NCBI GenBank assembly: GCA_020851655.1
Contig: JADZCI010000319.1
Location: 1 to 52,347 of the forward strand
Length of the DNA stretch: 52,347 bases
Source of the DNA: Bryobacterales bacterium
GTDB lineage: Bacteria; Acidobacteriota; Terriglobia; Bryobacterales; Bryobacteraceae
Direction: 5' to 3'
The notes under the pieces were generated by a model that worked only from the letters and a program-made list of their open reading frames with translations, was not told the origin of the DNA and did no database searches. This document shows, piece after piece, positions 8,090 through 16,820 of this stretch. The translations under genes were made by a program, and so were the position numbers. Every line of letters begins with the position of its first letter. The stretch's first letter is position 1.

Positions 8090-10449
8090 CGGGCGAAGCC
8101 GGGGAGCGCGAACGCCTGCTCGCGGTCGCGCTGGCCGATTTTCTCGACCGGCGGGCGCGCGGCGAAGCTATCGATCCGGAAAGCTTCTGCCGTCTTCATG
8201 CGGACCTGGCGGCGGAACTGGAGCCGCAACTCCACGCGCTGGCGGAAATTGACGCCCTGGCGGACGGCCACGCCGCCGCGCCGGCCATGCCCGAGCGGCT
8301 TTCAGGTTACCGCGTCCTGTGCGAGATCGGGTCCGGCGGCATGGGCCGCGTCTTCCTGGCGTTGGACGAACGGCTGAACCGGAGGGTCGCGATCAAGACG
8401 CTCGGGCCGCGGTACGCGGACAACGCCGCGCTTCGGACGAGGTTCATGCAGGAAGCACGCGCGATGGCGCGGTTGGCGCACCCGAACATCGCCCGCATTT
8501 ACAGCCTCGGGCCGGATGGCGAGCCGCCGCACTTCGTGATGGAGCATGTGGAAGGCGCATCCTTGACCGATGCGGCGCACGCGCTCACGTTTCAACAAAG
8601 GGCCGCGCTGATGCAAAAGGTGGCGCTCGCGGTCGAGGTGCTGCATCAGCACGGCGTGATCCACCGCGACCTCAAGCCGGCCAACGTGCTCGTGGGCGCG
8701 GACCTCGAGCCGAAGTTGCTCGATTTCGGGCTTTCGCTCGACGTCGCGGACCGCGAGGAGCGGTTGACTCGCCCAGGCGAGGTGATGGGCACGCCCGATT
8801 ACTTTTCACCCGAGCAGGCGAGCGGCGGGGAACTGGACGCGCGCAGCGACATTTTTTCGCTCGGTGCGATGCTCTACGAATTGCTCACGGGTGAGCCGCC
8901 GTTTCGTTCTGCCGGGATCGACGAGCAGATACGGACCATCTGCGAAGCGGATCCGGTGCTGCCGCGACGCATCGATCCCGAAGTCCCCGGCGATCTTCAG
9001 AACATCTGTATCAAGGCGCTGGAGAAGGCGCCCGTGGAGCGCTATTCCTCGGCGCGCGAGATGGCGGCGGATCTCGAGCGCTTTCTCGCGGGCGAGGCCG
9101 TGTTGGCGTCACCCCGGTCGTACTCACGCATGGTGGCAGGCAGGGCCGGGCAGCACCTGCGCGAACTGGAGGGATGGAGGCGGGACCGGATCCTTTCCGA
9201 TTCCGAGTACGATGCGCTGCGAAAGGCCTACGACCGCCTGGCCGAGCGCGAGGACGCCTGGATCATGGAGGTGCGGCGGCTGACGCTGCCACAGGTGAGC
9301 CTGTATCTTGGGGCGTGGGTGCTGGTGGCCGGCGCCGCATTGATCGTCCTGTTCCGCTACCGGGAGCTTTCCGGAACACCTGCCGTGCTAGCGGTGGGAG
9401 CGGCCGCCGTCCCGGCCTTGTGGGTCGGGGTGCGCTGCTGGAATTCCGGCCGCCACCGCATCGGGATCGCATACCTGCTGGCGTTCTGCCTGCTCCTGCC
9501 GATTACCCTGCTCGCGGTCATGGGAGAATACGGCGTATTTTCAGGCTTCACGCAAGGCAAGGAAAAGCTGGAGCTGTTCTCAATGCTGCCGTTGTTTAAG
9601 CCAACGACCAATGCGCAGTTGTGGTGGGCGCTGTTCGTTTCGCTACCCGCCTATTATTGGCTGCGGCGGTTCACCCGGGCGCCAGTTTTCTCGCTGGCGT
9701 TGGCGGCGGCGGGCGCCATGCTCGCCCTGGTAACGCTGATCCGACTGGGCATGCTCGAATGGATCGAGAGCGACCCAGGCAGGCCGTACTTCTACCTGAT
9801 ACCCTGCGCGCTACTGTTCATGGGCTCGGGCGCGGTCCTCGAACGGCTTCGCTACCCCGCCGATTCCCGCTATTTCTATCCGATCGCCGTCGCTTTCACC
9901 ATGATGGCGCTCACCGGGTTGGCGATATTCCACGAACCTTACCCAAAATGGCTGAACGCCACGGCGCCGTGGACGCGGGGACAACTCGAATACCTCTTCA
10001 TCGTCAATGCCGGAATCTACTTCGCTCTGCAGGTGGTCTGCGAGCGCTTCTCGTCGCCGCAGATGCGGGCGGTGGCCAAGGCATTCCGGTTCTTGATTCC
10101 GGGTCACGTGATGACTTCGCTGCTGCTGCTCGGTTTGGCCGCAACCGAGCGCTGGGGGGAGTCGCCGGCGGATGCCGGCATGCGCTTTGAAGCCCGCATG
10201 CTCGAGGTGCTGCTGCCGGCGGTGGCGTGCTGTTTCGTTTTTGGCAGTGTGCCGAAGCAGATGAAGAACTTTTTCGCTTCCGGATTGCTGTTTCTGGCCA
10301 TCGGCGTTGTGCGGCTCCAGCAGAATCTGCTGAAAGACAGCGCGCTGTGGCCGTTGGGCCTGATCGCGATCGGGACGCTGCTGATGCTGGCGGCCGCGCG
10401 CTATGCCCCGCTCAGGCTGGCGTTCGCCCGCTGGCGCCGAACCATCTGA
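8086..10449 (+). CDS. Serine/threonine protein kinase with large C-terminal membrane domain
   Basis: 787 residues. An N-terminal region (1-72) is followed by a complete Hanks-type kinase domain, about 75-335: glycine loop GSGGMG (82-87), catalytic Lys in VAIK (104), HRDLKPAN (193-200, Asp195), DFG (213-215) and GTPDYFSPEQ (235-244). A helical linker with SDSEYDALRKAYDRL (about 376-390) leads into roughly ten transmembrane segments from about residue 410 to 780. Most such kinases have one membrane helix and a sensor repeat domain outside; here the C-terminus is a polytopic membrane module resembling DUF2157-type proteins. It may sense membrane state and signal to the coupled ECF sigma factor. 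Confidence 0.92.
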   Translation: MTGEAGERERLLAVALADFLDRRARGEAIDPESFCRLHADLAAELEPQLHALAEIDALADGHAAAPAMPERLSGYRVLCEIGSGGMGRVFLALDERLNRRVAIKTLGPRYADNAALRTRFMQEARAMARLAHPNIARIYSLGPDGEPPHFVMEHVEGASLTDAAHALTFQQRAALMQKVALAVEVLHQHGVIHRDLKPANVLVGADLEPKLLDFGLSLDVADREERLTRPGEVMGTPDYFSPEQASGGELDARSDIFSLGAMLYELLTGEPPFRSAGIDEQIRTICEADPVLPRRIDPEVPGDLQNICIKALEKAPVERYSSAREMAADLERFLAGEAVLASPRSYSRMVAGRAGQHLRELEGWRRDRILSDSEYDALRKAYDRLAEREDAWIMEVRRLTLPQVSLYLGAWVLVAGAALIVLFRYRELSGTPAVLAVGAAAVPALWVGVRCWNSGRHRIGIAYLLAFCLLLPITLLAVMGEYGVFSGFTQGKEKLELFSMLPLFKPTTNAQLWWALFVSLPAYYWLRRFTRAPVFSLALAAAGAMLALVTLIRLGMLEWIESDPGRPYFYLIPCALLFMGSGAVLERLRYPADSRYFYPIAVAFTMMALTGLAIFHEPYPKWLNATAPWTRGQLEYLFIVNAGIYFALQVVCERFSSPQMRAVAKAFRFLIPGHVMTSLLLLGLAATERWGESPADAGMRFEARMLEVLLPAVACCFVFGSVPKQMKNFFASGLLFLAIGVVRLQQNLLKDSALWPLGLIAIGTLLMLAAARYAPLRLAFARWRRTI

Positions 10450-10513
10450 TAAAAATCGCACGGTTCTGAAATTCCCGGCCCGCCGCGTCGCTTAGCGTGA
10501 CAGGAGCATACCC

Positions 10514-11050
10514 ATGAAACTCACGCCTGTATTGATTATGACCGCTGGAGCGCTGCTCACTGCGTCCTGCGGCGGAACTCTCTCTATCGTTCCGTTTTAC
10601 GAAGATAGAGACAAGGCTTTCGATTTGCCGCTCGAGGGACTGTGGACCGACCAGGATGCGAAGGAGACCTGGAACGTTCGCAAAACGGCCGGCGGTTACG
10701 AAGTCGGAGAAAGACAAGAGGCACTAAGGCTTCAAGTGGTCCGGTTGGAGGGCCAACACTGGCTGGACATCTCATGCTGCGACTCATGCTGCGACGATTC
10801 ATCTCCTTCTATTCCGGGACACCTCATCGCGAGGGTCTGGATAGAAGGCGATGAACTCTGCGTGCAGACGATGGACACGGACTGGCTGAAGGGAAAAGTG
10901 CGCGAACTAGGCTTTCCGCATTTGGAGTTGCCGGATCGCAAACAGATAATCCTCACGGCGCCGGCGCCGATGCTGCGGAAGTTCGTTCTGCTTTACGCCA
11001 ACGAACCGAGGGCATTCAGCGAGACGTCAAGGTTCCACCGCGTGCGATAG
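10514..11050 (+). CDS. Putative lipoprotein with SCCD-SCCD tandem motif
   Basis: 178 residues with an AGGAG Shine-Dalgarno sequence 7 nt before the ATG. A type II signal peptide ends in the lipobox LTASC, so Cys19 would be lipidated. The body contains no family that I recognise. An exact in-frame duplication of 12 bases (10772-10795) encodes SCCDSCCD followed by DSS, a dense Cys/Asp cluster. It might bind metal, or might form disulfides in the periplasm. The gene follows the sigma-kinase pair by 64 bp in the same direction and may be regulated with it. Confidence 0.75.
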   Translation: MKLTPVLIMTAGALLTASCGGTLSIVPFYEDRDKAFDLPLEGLWTDQDAKETWNVRKTAGGYEVGERQEALRLQVVRLEGQHWLDISCCDSCCDDSSPSIPGHLIARVWIEGDELCVQTMDTDWLKGKVRELGFPHLELPDRKQIILTAPAPMLRKFVLLYANEPRAFSETSRFHRVR

Positions 11051-11175
11051 CCCGCGCGGCCAGGATTGCAAGGTCACGGAACGCGAGGGCGTGGGAACGA
11101 TTGCCGATCTCTTCAACGCCCGGCAAACACCTGTGGGATCTGGTCACGTCTATGCCGCGCACCCGTTCGATTCAA

Positions 11176-12117
11176 TTAATGCGAAAGTTGTAAAAAGGCT
11201 TCCAGGAGTGCCGTACAATGGTCCTGGACGGCCGGCTCATCTCCAAATCCGTCGAACCAAACGATTTCCTGGTCACGGCGGAACCACGTGAGTTGACGTT
11301 TGACATAGTGGCGGGTTTGGAGCGTGGCTTGTAACACGGCGTCTTCTTCAGACAACTGTCTTTCGATCACGGCCAAGGCCTCTTTATAGCCCAGTGATTC
11401 AAAAGGTTTTGCCGTGGAGGGTAAGCCTTGCTGTAACAATGTCCGGACCTCCTCGACTAAGCCTGATTCAAACATGCGGCGGCTCCGCAGTTCGATGCGC
11501 TGGTAGAGGCTTTCGCGGGGCGGACGCAAGCCGATGCGGAGAACACGGTAGCCGGTGAGCGGGCGCCGGGTGGTCTTTAACGTCGAAGCCGGTTGCGTGG
11601 AGACACAGTAGATTTCCACGGCGCGCATAAGTTTGTTGATGTCATGCGGATGGATTTCCCGGGCGCGGGGCGGGTCCAGGCGCCGGAGCGCCCGGCGCAG
11701 GAACCCTGGTTTCCGTTGCTCAATCGCCGCTAAACGGTGGCGGAGATTGCGATCCCCCGGAGGCGCCTCGGTCATCCCTTCCAGCAGGCTGCGCAGGTAG
11801 AAACCGGTGCCTCCGGCGATGATAGGGAGGCATCCACGGCGGGATATATCGGCAAGGATTCCGGTAGCGAGCGCGACGAAATCGCCCGCCGTGAAAACCT
11901 CATGCCCGTCCGCCACGTCGATCAGATGATGAGGAATGCCTTCCCGCCCGGCGAGCGGCAACTTCGCCGTACCGATGTCGAAGCCGCGATAGACTTGCAG
12001 CGAATCGCAACTGACGATTTCGCCGCCGAACCGCCGCGCCAAGGCCAGCGCCAGACCGCTCTTACCGGATGCGGTAGGACCAACAACGGCAACAAGGGGC
12101 TTTCCGGCCTCCGGCAC
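11176..12117 (-). CDS. miaA: tRNA dimethylallyltransferase
   Basis: 313 residues, normal length. MiaA adds a dimethylallyl group to A37 of tRNAs reading UNN codons. The P-loop VVGPTASGKSGLA (about 11-23), the SCDSLQVYRGFDIGTAK region (36-52), PHHLIDV, and GGTGFYL are all present, and the C-terminal QTRHYVKRQLTWFR is the usual family ending. The GTG start lies 6 nt after TACACT (minus strand, 12124-12129) with no Shine-Dalgarno sequence, so the mRNA may be leaderless. The gene is divergent from the TPR gene at 12214. Confidence 0.97.
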   Translation of the reverse strand: MPEAGKPLVAVVGPTASGKSGLALALARRFGGEIVSCDSLQVYRGFDIGTAKLPLAGREGIPHHLIDVADGHEVFTAGDFVALATGILADISRRGCLPIIAGGTGFYLRSLLEGMTEAPPGDRNLRHRLAAIEQRKPGFLRRALRRLDPPRAREIHPHDINKLMRAVEIYCVSTQPASTLKTTRRPLTGYRVLRIGLRPPRESLYQRIELRSRRMFESGLVEEVRTLLQQGLPSTAKPFESLGYKEALAVIERQLSEEDAVLQATLQTRHYVKRQLTWFRRDQEIVWFDGFGDEPAVQDHCTALLEAFLQLSH

Positions 12118-12123
12118 GATTTC

Positions 12124-12129
12124 AGTGTA
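12124..12129 (-). promoter_or_regulatory. Putative -10 box of miaA
   Basis: TACACT on the minus strand, followed by GAAATC and then the GTG start. Its context CGATACACTGAAA is the same as that found before hslV at 32133-32145. Confidence 0.4.
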
Positions 12130-12176
12130 TCGAGCAGCCGTACCGCCGGTTCGCGGAAACAGGCGGTGGGGCGGAC

Positions 12177-12182
12177 TATACT
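12177..12182 (+). promoter_or_regulatory. Putative -10 box of the TPR gene
   Basis: TATACT placed so that transcription would start near 12189, between the two possible ATG codons at 12184 and 12214. This favours the ATG at 12214, which also begins the signal peptide. No good -35 box is seen. Confidence 0.35.
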
Positions 12183-12213
12183 AATGGATGCGGGCTCTCA
12201 AACGACGATCACT

Positions 12214-14265
12214 ATGCCGAACCGATTGGGCTTTCTCGGAGTACATCTTTCACTTGTCTTGACATTGCTGGCGGTTCCGGCGGCGGCGCAAACCCAAAAA
12301 GCGGCCGCATCGAAGCCTGACCGGGGCGCGGCCTATTATCATGCCGCGCTGGCGCACCTTTACGAAGATCTTGCCAGCCAGTATGGCGCGCGCTCGGAAT
12401 ATCTCACCAAGGCCGTGGAAAACTACCGCCTGGCGATGAAGGCAGACCCAGACTCGAGCTTTCTTGCCGAGCAATTGGCCGGTCTCTACATTCAGAGCGG
12501 GCAACTGCGCAGCGCCGTAAACGAGTTCGAGGAAGTGGTCCGCAAGAACCCGAACGATATCAATGCCCGGCGCATACTCGGCCGCATCTACATGGCGCGG
12601 CTTCGCGAGGGCCAGCAGAACCGGCCCAACGAGGAGATGCTCAACAAGACAATTGAGCAGTTTGAGAAGATCGCCGAACTGGCGCCCAATGACGCCTCGA
12701 ATTGGGTGACATTGGGGCGTCTGCGCAAGTTTGCCCAACGTTCCGCCGAGGCGGAAAAGGCGTACAAGAAGGCGCTCGAAATCGACCCGGACAATTCCGA
12801 TGCCATTACGGGCCTCGCCATGGTTTATGCCGATTTGGGCGACACCAAAGGCGCGGCCGAAATGTTGAAGAAGGCCGCCGAGAAGAATCCCAACCTGAGC
12901 AATCTCACCATGCTCGCCGCCAATTACGAGCAGATGAAAGAGTTCAAGCTGGCTTCGGAGGCTTACCGGCGCGCGCTGGAAATGAATCCGGGCAACGCGG
13001 ACTTGAAGCGCGCCTACGCCCAGAGCCTGTTTGCGGGCGAGGAGTGGGACGCGGCGCTCAAAGTGTTTGAAGAACTCATCGCCGAAGACCCCAATGACGG
13101 CATGTCGCTTCTGAGGCTCTCGCAGATTGCCCGCCAGAAACGTGACTTTGCCAAAGCCAAGGAGTACGGCCGGAAAGCGGCGGCGATTGATCCCAACAAC
13201 CTCGAAGTCCGGTACAACGAGGTAAGCCTGCTCGAGACCGAGGGCAAGACCAGCGAAGCCATCCAGACGCTCAAAGCCATTCTCGATGGCATGGGACGCC
13301 GGCCGGACAGCATGGGCGAACGGAATAACCGGATCATCCTGTTGGAGCGGTTGGGGTACCTTTACCGGTCGGCGGAGCAGACCGACTCGTCGGTCGCCAC
13401 GTTTCGCGAGATCGCGCAGGTGGACCCGGATGCCGGCCCCCGGGTTTCGGCCCAGGTGATCGACAGCTACCGCGCGGGCAAGGATTTCGCTTCGGCTGAA
13501 AAGGAAGCCGAGGCAGCCATCAAGAAGTACCCGAACGACCGCGTGACGAAACTCATGTACGCGACCGTGCTGGCGGACATGGGCAAGACGAATCAGGCGG
13601 TAATCCTGGTCAAGACGCTGCTCAATGGCAAGAACGATCGCGAGACATGGCTGTCTATCGCGCAGTTCTACGAGAAGGCCAAGAACCACACGGAGATGAT
13701 GAAGGCTCTCGATGAAGCCGAAAGGCTGTCGGTCAGCGACGACGACAAGGAGACGATTGTCTTCATGCGCGGCGCCATGTACGAGCGCCAAAAGAAGTAC
13801 GACCTGGCCGAGACCGAGTTCCGCAAGGTTCTGAAGCTGAACCCGGACAGCGCCTCGGCTCTCAACTACCTGGGCTACATGCTGGCGGACCGCAATGTCC
13901 GGCTGCAAGAGGCGTTGCAGATGATCGAGAAGGCGGTGTCGCTGGAACCGCAAAACAGCGCGTTTCTCGACAGCCTGGGTTGGATCTATTACCGGCTGAA
14001 CAAGCTGGACGAAGCCGCCGAGCAACTCCGCCGTTCGCTCGATCACGGCAGCCGCGACCCTACCGTCCACGATCATCTCGGTGACGTCTACCAGGCGCAA
14101 GGCAAGGTCAAGGAAGCCGTGGCGCAGTGGGAAAGATCGGTGCGGGAGTGGCAGTCGAATGCTCCGGCGGAATTGGACCACACCGAACTCGCCAAGGTTC
14201 AAAAGAAGCTGGAAGGCGGCAAAATCCGCCTCGCGAAAGAAGCCGGCGCCGCCAAGAAGCAGTAA
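12214..14265 (+). CDS. Large secreted tetratricopeptide-repeat protein
   Basis: 683 residues. The ATG at 12214 opens directly into a signal peptide (LGFLGVHLSLVLTLLAVPAAAQ); the ATG at 12184 would place ten extra residues ahead of it. The mature protein is almost wholly TPR repeats, with at least ten units showing the W/L-G-Y-A-P pattern (for example NWVTLGRLRKFAQRSAEA and SALNYLGYMLADRNVRLQEA). It is probably a periplasmic or outer-membrane-associated scaffold. The strand composition produces long false reading frames on the other strand. The stop is one base from that of the convergent ABC permease gene. Confidence 0.88.
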   Translation: MPNRLGFLGVHLSLVLTLLAVPAAAQTQKAAASKPDRGAAYYHAALAHLYEDLASQYGARSEYLTKAVENYRLAMKADPDSSFLAEQLAGLYIQSGQLRSAVNEFEEVVRKNPNDINARRILGRIYMARLREGQQNRPNEEMLNKTIEQFEKIAELAPNDASNWVTLGRLRKFAQRSAEAEKAYKKALEIDPDNSDAITGLAMVYADLGDTKGAAEMLKKAAEKNPNLSNLTMLAANYEQMKEFKLASEAYRRALEMNPGNADLKRAYAQSLFAGEEWDAALKVFEELIAEDPNDGMSLLRLSQIARQKRDFAKAKEYGRKAAAIDPNNLEVRYNEVSLLETEGKTSEAIQTLKAILDGMGRRPDSMGERNNRIILLERLGYLYRSAEQTDSSVATFREIAQVDPDAGPRVSAQVIDSYRAGKDFASAEKEAEAAIKKYPNDRVTKLMYATVLADMGKTNQAVILVKTLLNGKNDRETWLSIAQFYEKAKNHTEMMKALDEAERLSVSDDDKETIVFMRGAMYERQKKYDLAETEFRKVLKLNPDSASALNYLGYMLADRNVRLQEALQMIEKAVSLEPQNSAFLDSLGWIYYRLNKLDEAAEQLRRSLDHGSRDPTVHDHLGDVYQAQGKVKEAVAQWERSVREWQSNAPAELDHTELAKVQKKLEGGKIRLAKEAGAAKKQ

Positions 14266-14266
14266 C

Positions 14267-15994
14267 CTACTGCGACAGGTCCAGTGTTTGCACGGCGGGG
14301 GCGGGGACCTCGTCGTAGTGGAACCGCAGTTCGCGCATCTGAACGCGGCGGTATAATTCCACAGAAGCTTTCACGCCAGCGGCGCCAAGCACGACCCAGA
14401 CCAGCCAGACGGGTTCTTCAAGCACCCACAGTTCGAGCCAGGAGAAGAAGCTGACGTAGGCGGTATACCCGCACACGTACAGCGGCCAGGAGGCTTTCAA
14501 GTTGGCTTTGCCCGGCACATAGGAGCACGTGAGGGGCAGCTTTTCCATCGAAAGCAGCAGCATCTCCATCAGCAAGTACGCGACGGCGGTTCCGTACATC
14601 ACGTGGGTCGCGGCCGCTGTCCAACCCCACAGCGCGGCGTGCAGCGGGAGCAGGATGGCAGCCGCGGGGGCGAGGGCGAGCGTCACGACCGCCTTGCGGA
14701 CTCCTTTGAGGTACTCGAACGGATGGCTGGCGGCGGCGATCTGAAAAGTCCAGTTTGCCCGCAACTCGGCGGGAACCGTGAAGGCGTAGCGCAACCCGGC
14801 CAGAACAAACAGAGACACGATCAACATGGACGGAAGCAAGGGTCCGCGAGGTGTGCTCCACCATGTCCGGTTTCCGCTGGCGATGAATCCCGCCACACCC
14901 TGAAACACTATGGCGACTCCCACGGCGGCGTACGTCACCACCAGAACGCGATGGCCGCGACTGCGCATCATCGTCGCCAGGACGAAGTGGAACGATGCGC
15001 GCTGCGCCGCGCTCCGGAGCCAGAACCGGTTGGCCAGGGCCGCCGCCAGCCGGCCAGCCGCGCCCGGCCGCCCCGCCGGACCTTCCTGCTCTTGAAAGGC
15101 CTGCGACACGGTCCTGCGATAACCGGCGGCGTAGGCGAGCGCGCCAACCAGCGCGGAAATTCCGAGCGCCGACCAGGCCCACTGGCTCAGTTGCCGGAAC
15201 GCCGGCTGTGTCCAGCCCAGCTCGTACTGGTATAAACCGGCGGCCCAGACCGGCGGCAGAAACCGGTTGATGCCGCCAGCGGCGCGATTGGGGCCAATCT
15301 GGTAGGCCGCGCCAATCGAGAAGAAGAACAGGATGAGGAGCGCCGCAACCAGGAACGACTGGACGAAGGGCGCATACCGCCGGTATCTCCGCCAACCAAG
15401 CAAGTTGAGCAGGACTGCCTGCGCGCAGATCATGGCCAGAAACATGAAGCCGTTGCCCACGGCTGCGGCGAGCAGATGGCTGCGGACGAACCACGCCAGC
15501 GTCCCAACCGAGCTGTTCTGCACCACCGCGACAGGAAAGAACACGCACGAGATGGCGTTGATGACAAACGTGAACACCGCCCAGAACTTGACCAGCGCCC
15601 AGAGCCTTGCGGCGAACATCGTCTTGAGCGTGACCGGCAAGGGGCGTAGCACCGCGGTGTCGCGGCGGTCCGGCAGAATAGCGTCCCACTCGAGCACGGT
15701 CACAATGCCCAGCACCGTCATCGACAATGCAAGATGGAGCGTCTTGTCAGGGAACGATACAAGGTCGCGGATGTAGAGAGGCTCGAAACACAGAGGCGCG
15801 GATCCGTACTGAACGAACTGGAAAAACGGCAGAAAGAGCCCCGGCGCGGCCAGCAGCCCCAAAACTCCGGTCAGCGTTCCCCGCGTGTCTCCATCGAGGC
15901 AAATGAGGTCGTTTTCCAGGAACCGGCCAAAGAAGAGGTTGGTTAACTCCCGAAACTGCCTCCGCGTGTCGATCGGTGTCTGGCTCATGATCAC
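14267..15994 (-). CDS. ABC transporter permease (polytopic)
   Basis: 575 residues with about twelve hydrophobic segments, including FLVAALLILFFFSIGAAYQI and MLIVSLFVLAGLRYAF. There is no signal peptide. The GTG at 15994 overlaps the TGA of the ATP-binding protein gene; an ATG two codons later (15988) is an alternative. The close coupling with an ATPase indicates an exporter or an ABC-2-like system. The substrate cannot be read from sequence. The protein is longer than ordinary six-helix ABC-2 permeases and looks like a pseudo-dimer of two halves joined by a cytoplasmic linker near residues 295-320. Confidence 0.8.
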   Translation of the reverse strand: MIMSQTPIDTRRQFRELTNLFFGRFLENDLICLDGDTRGTLTGVLGLLAAPGLFLPFFQFVQYGSAPLCFEPLYIRDLVSFPDKTLHLALSMTVLGIVTVLEWDAILPDRRDTAVLRPLPVTLKTMFAARLWALVKFWAVFTFVINAISCVFFPVAVVQNSSVGTLAWFVRSHLLAAAVGNGFMFLAMICAQAVLLNLLGWRRYRRYAPFVQSFLVAALLILFFFSIGAAYQIGPNRAAGGINRFLPPVWAAGLYQYELGWTQPAFRQLSQWAWSALGISALVGALAYAAGYRRTVSQAFQEQEGPAGRPGAAGRLAAALANRFWLRSAAQRASFHFVLATMMRSRGHRVLVVTYAAVGVAIVFQGVAGFIASGNRTWWSTPRGPLLPSMLIVSLFVLAGLRYAFTVPAELRANWTFQIAAASHPFEYLKGVRKAVVTLALAPAAAILLPLHAALWGWTAAATHVMYGTAVAYLLMEMLLLSMEKLPLTCSYVPGKANLKASWPLYVCGYTAYVSFFSWLELWVLEEPVWLVWVVLGAAGVKASVELYRRVQMRELRFHYDEVPAPAVQTLDLSQ

Positions 15995-16755
15995 CCCGCG
16001 ATCAAGCCCATCATGTTCCGCGCGATCTTGCCCGTGTCTTCCCGCACGACCAACTGCGCGAAGACGCTCTCGAGCGATGGCGATGACAGGAGCGTGCGGA
16101 GATTCTCCACCGAATCATGGGCCACCACTTGTCCACACCGCAGAATCAGGACTCGCGTGCAGACCTTCTCGACCACCTCGAGCACGTGCGAGCTATAAAG
16201 GATGATCTTCCCCTTTCCGGACAGTTCCCGCACCAGGTTCTTGAAGATCATCGCGGTAGTCACATCGAGGCCGGACAGCGGCTCGTCGAAGATTACGACT
16301 TCGGGATCGTGCAACAAAGCAGCGCCGATCAGGATCTTCTGTTTCATCCCCTTGGAGTAGGCCGCGATGGGCGAGTAGCGGTGCTCATACAGTGAAAAGA
16401 GGTCAAGGAGAGCGTCGATTTTGGCGCAGAGCGCCTTCTCGGGTATCGAACGCAGGCGCCCGGTCAATTGCAGGTACTCGCGCCCGGTCAGGTAGGGGTA
16501 GACGAACGGCTCCTCGGGAACATAACCGAGAACCTGCTTGAATCCGGTAAGATCGTCGCGAACGTTCCGGCCCCGGTAGAAGACCTGGCCCGACGTGGGG
16601 TCAAGCAAGCCGGTCAACATCTTGACGGTGGTGCTTTTTCCCGATCCGTTCGGGCCCACGTACCCGAGCACGTCTCCGGGACGGATGGAGAAACTGACGT
16701 CGTCGACGGCGGGTTTGCGGTGAAATCGCTTCGTCAGATGAAAGACTTCGAGCAC
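15991..16755 (-). CDS. ABC transporter ATP-binding protein
   Basis: 254 residues from the GTG at 16755, chosen because AGAAGGA (16764-16770) lies 8 nt upstream. The longer frame starting at the TTG at 16788 has no such site. Walker A is GPNGSGKST, the Q-loop region is VLGYVPEEP, the signature is the variant YSKGMKQK, Walker B is EVVIFDEP, and the H-loop is LYSSH. The variant signature is usual in ABC-2-type exporters (CcmA/NatA-like). It powers the permease encoded next, with which it overlaps by 4 bp. Confidence 0.93.
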   Translation of the reverse strand: MLEVFHLTKRFHRKPAVDDVSFSIRPGDVLGYVGPNGSGKSTTVKMLTGLLDPTSGQVFYRGRNVRDDLTGFKQVLGYVPEEPFVYPYLTGREYLQLTGRLRSIPEKALCAKIDALLDLFSLYEHRYSPIAAYSKGMKQKILIGAALLHDPEVVIFDEPLSGLDVTTAMIFKNLVRELSGKGKIILYSSHVLEVVEKVCTRVLILRCGQVVAHDSVENLRTLLSSPSLESVFAQLVVREDTGKIARNMMGLIAG

Positions 16756-16820
16756 GGTTTGATTCCTTCTGGTAGTTTGAGACGCCAATATCCTTTAGAT
16801 TGTTCCGGTGAAATCCGGTT

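Noticed and set aside
11051..11175. Possible short gene on the plus strand from 11091, running into miaA
   Set aside because: It has no ribosome-binding site or domain and overlaps the 3' end of miaA. I see nothing else in this 125-bp gap.
12250..14202. 650-codon minus-strand open frame inside the large TPR gene
   Set aside because: It mirrors the TPR gene on the other strand; the plus frame has repeated TPR signatures and a signal peptide, while the minus frame has no domain, no good start site and is a codon-bias shadow.
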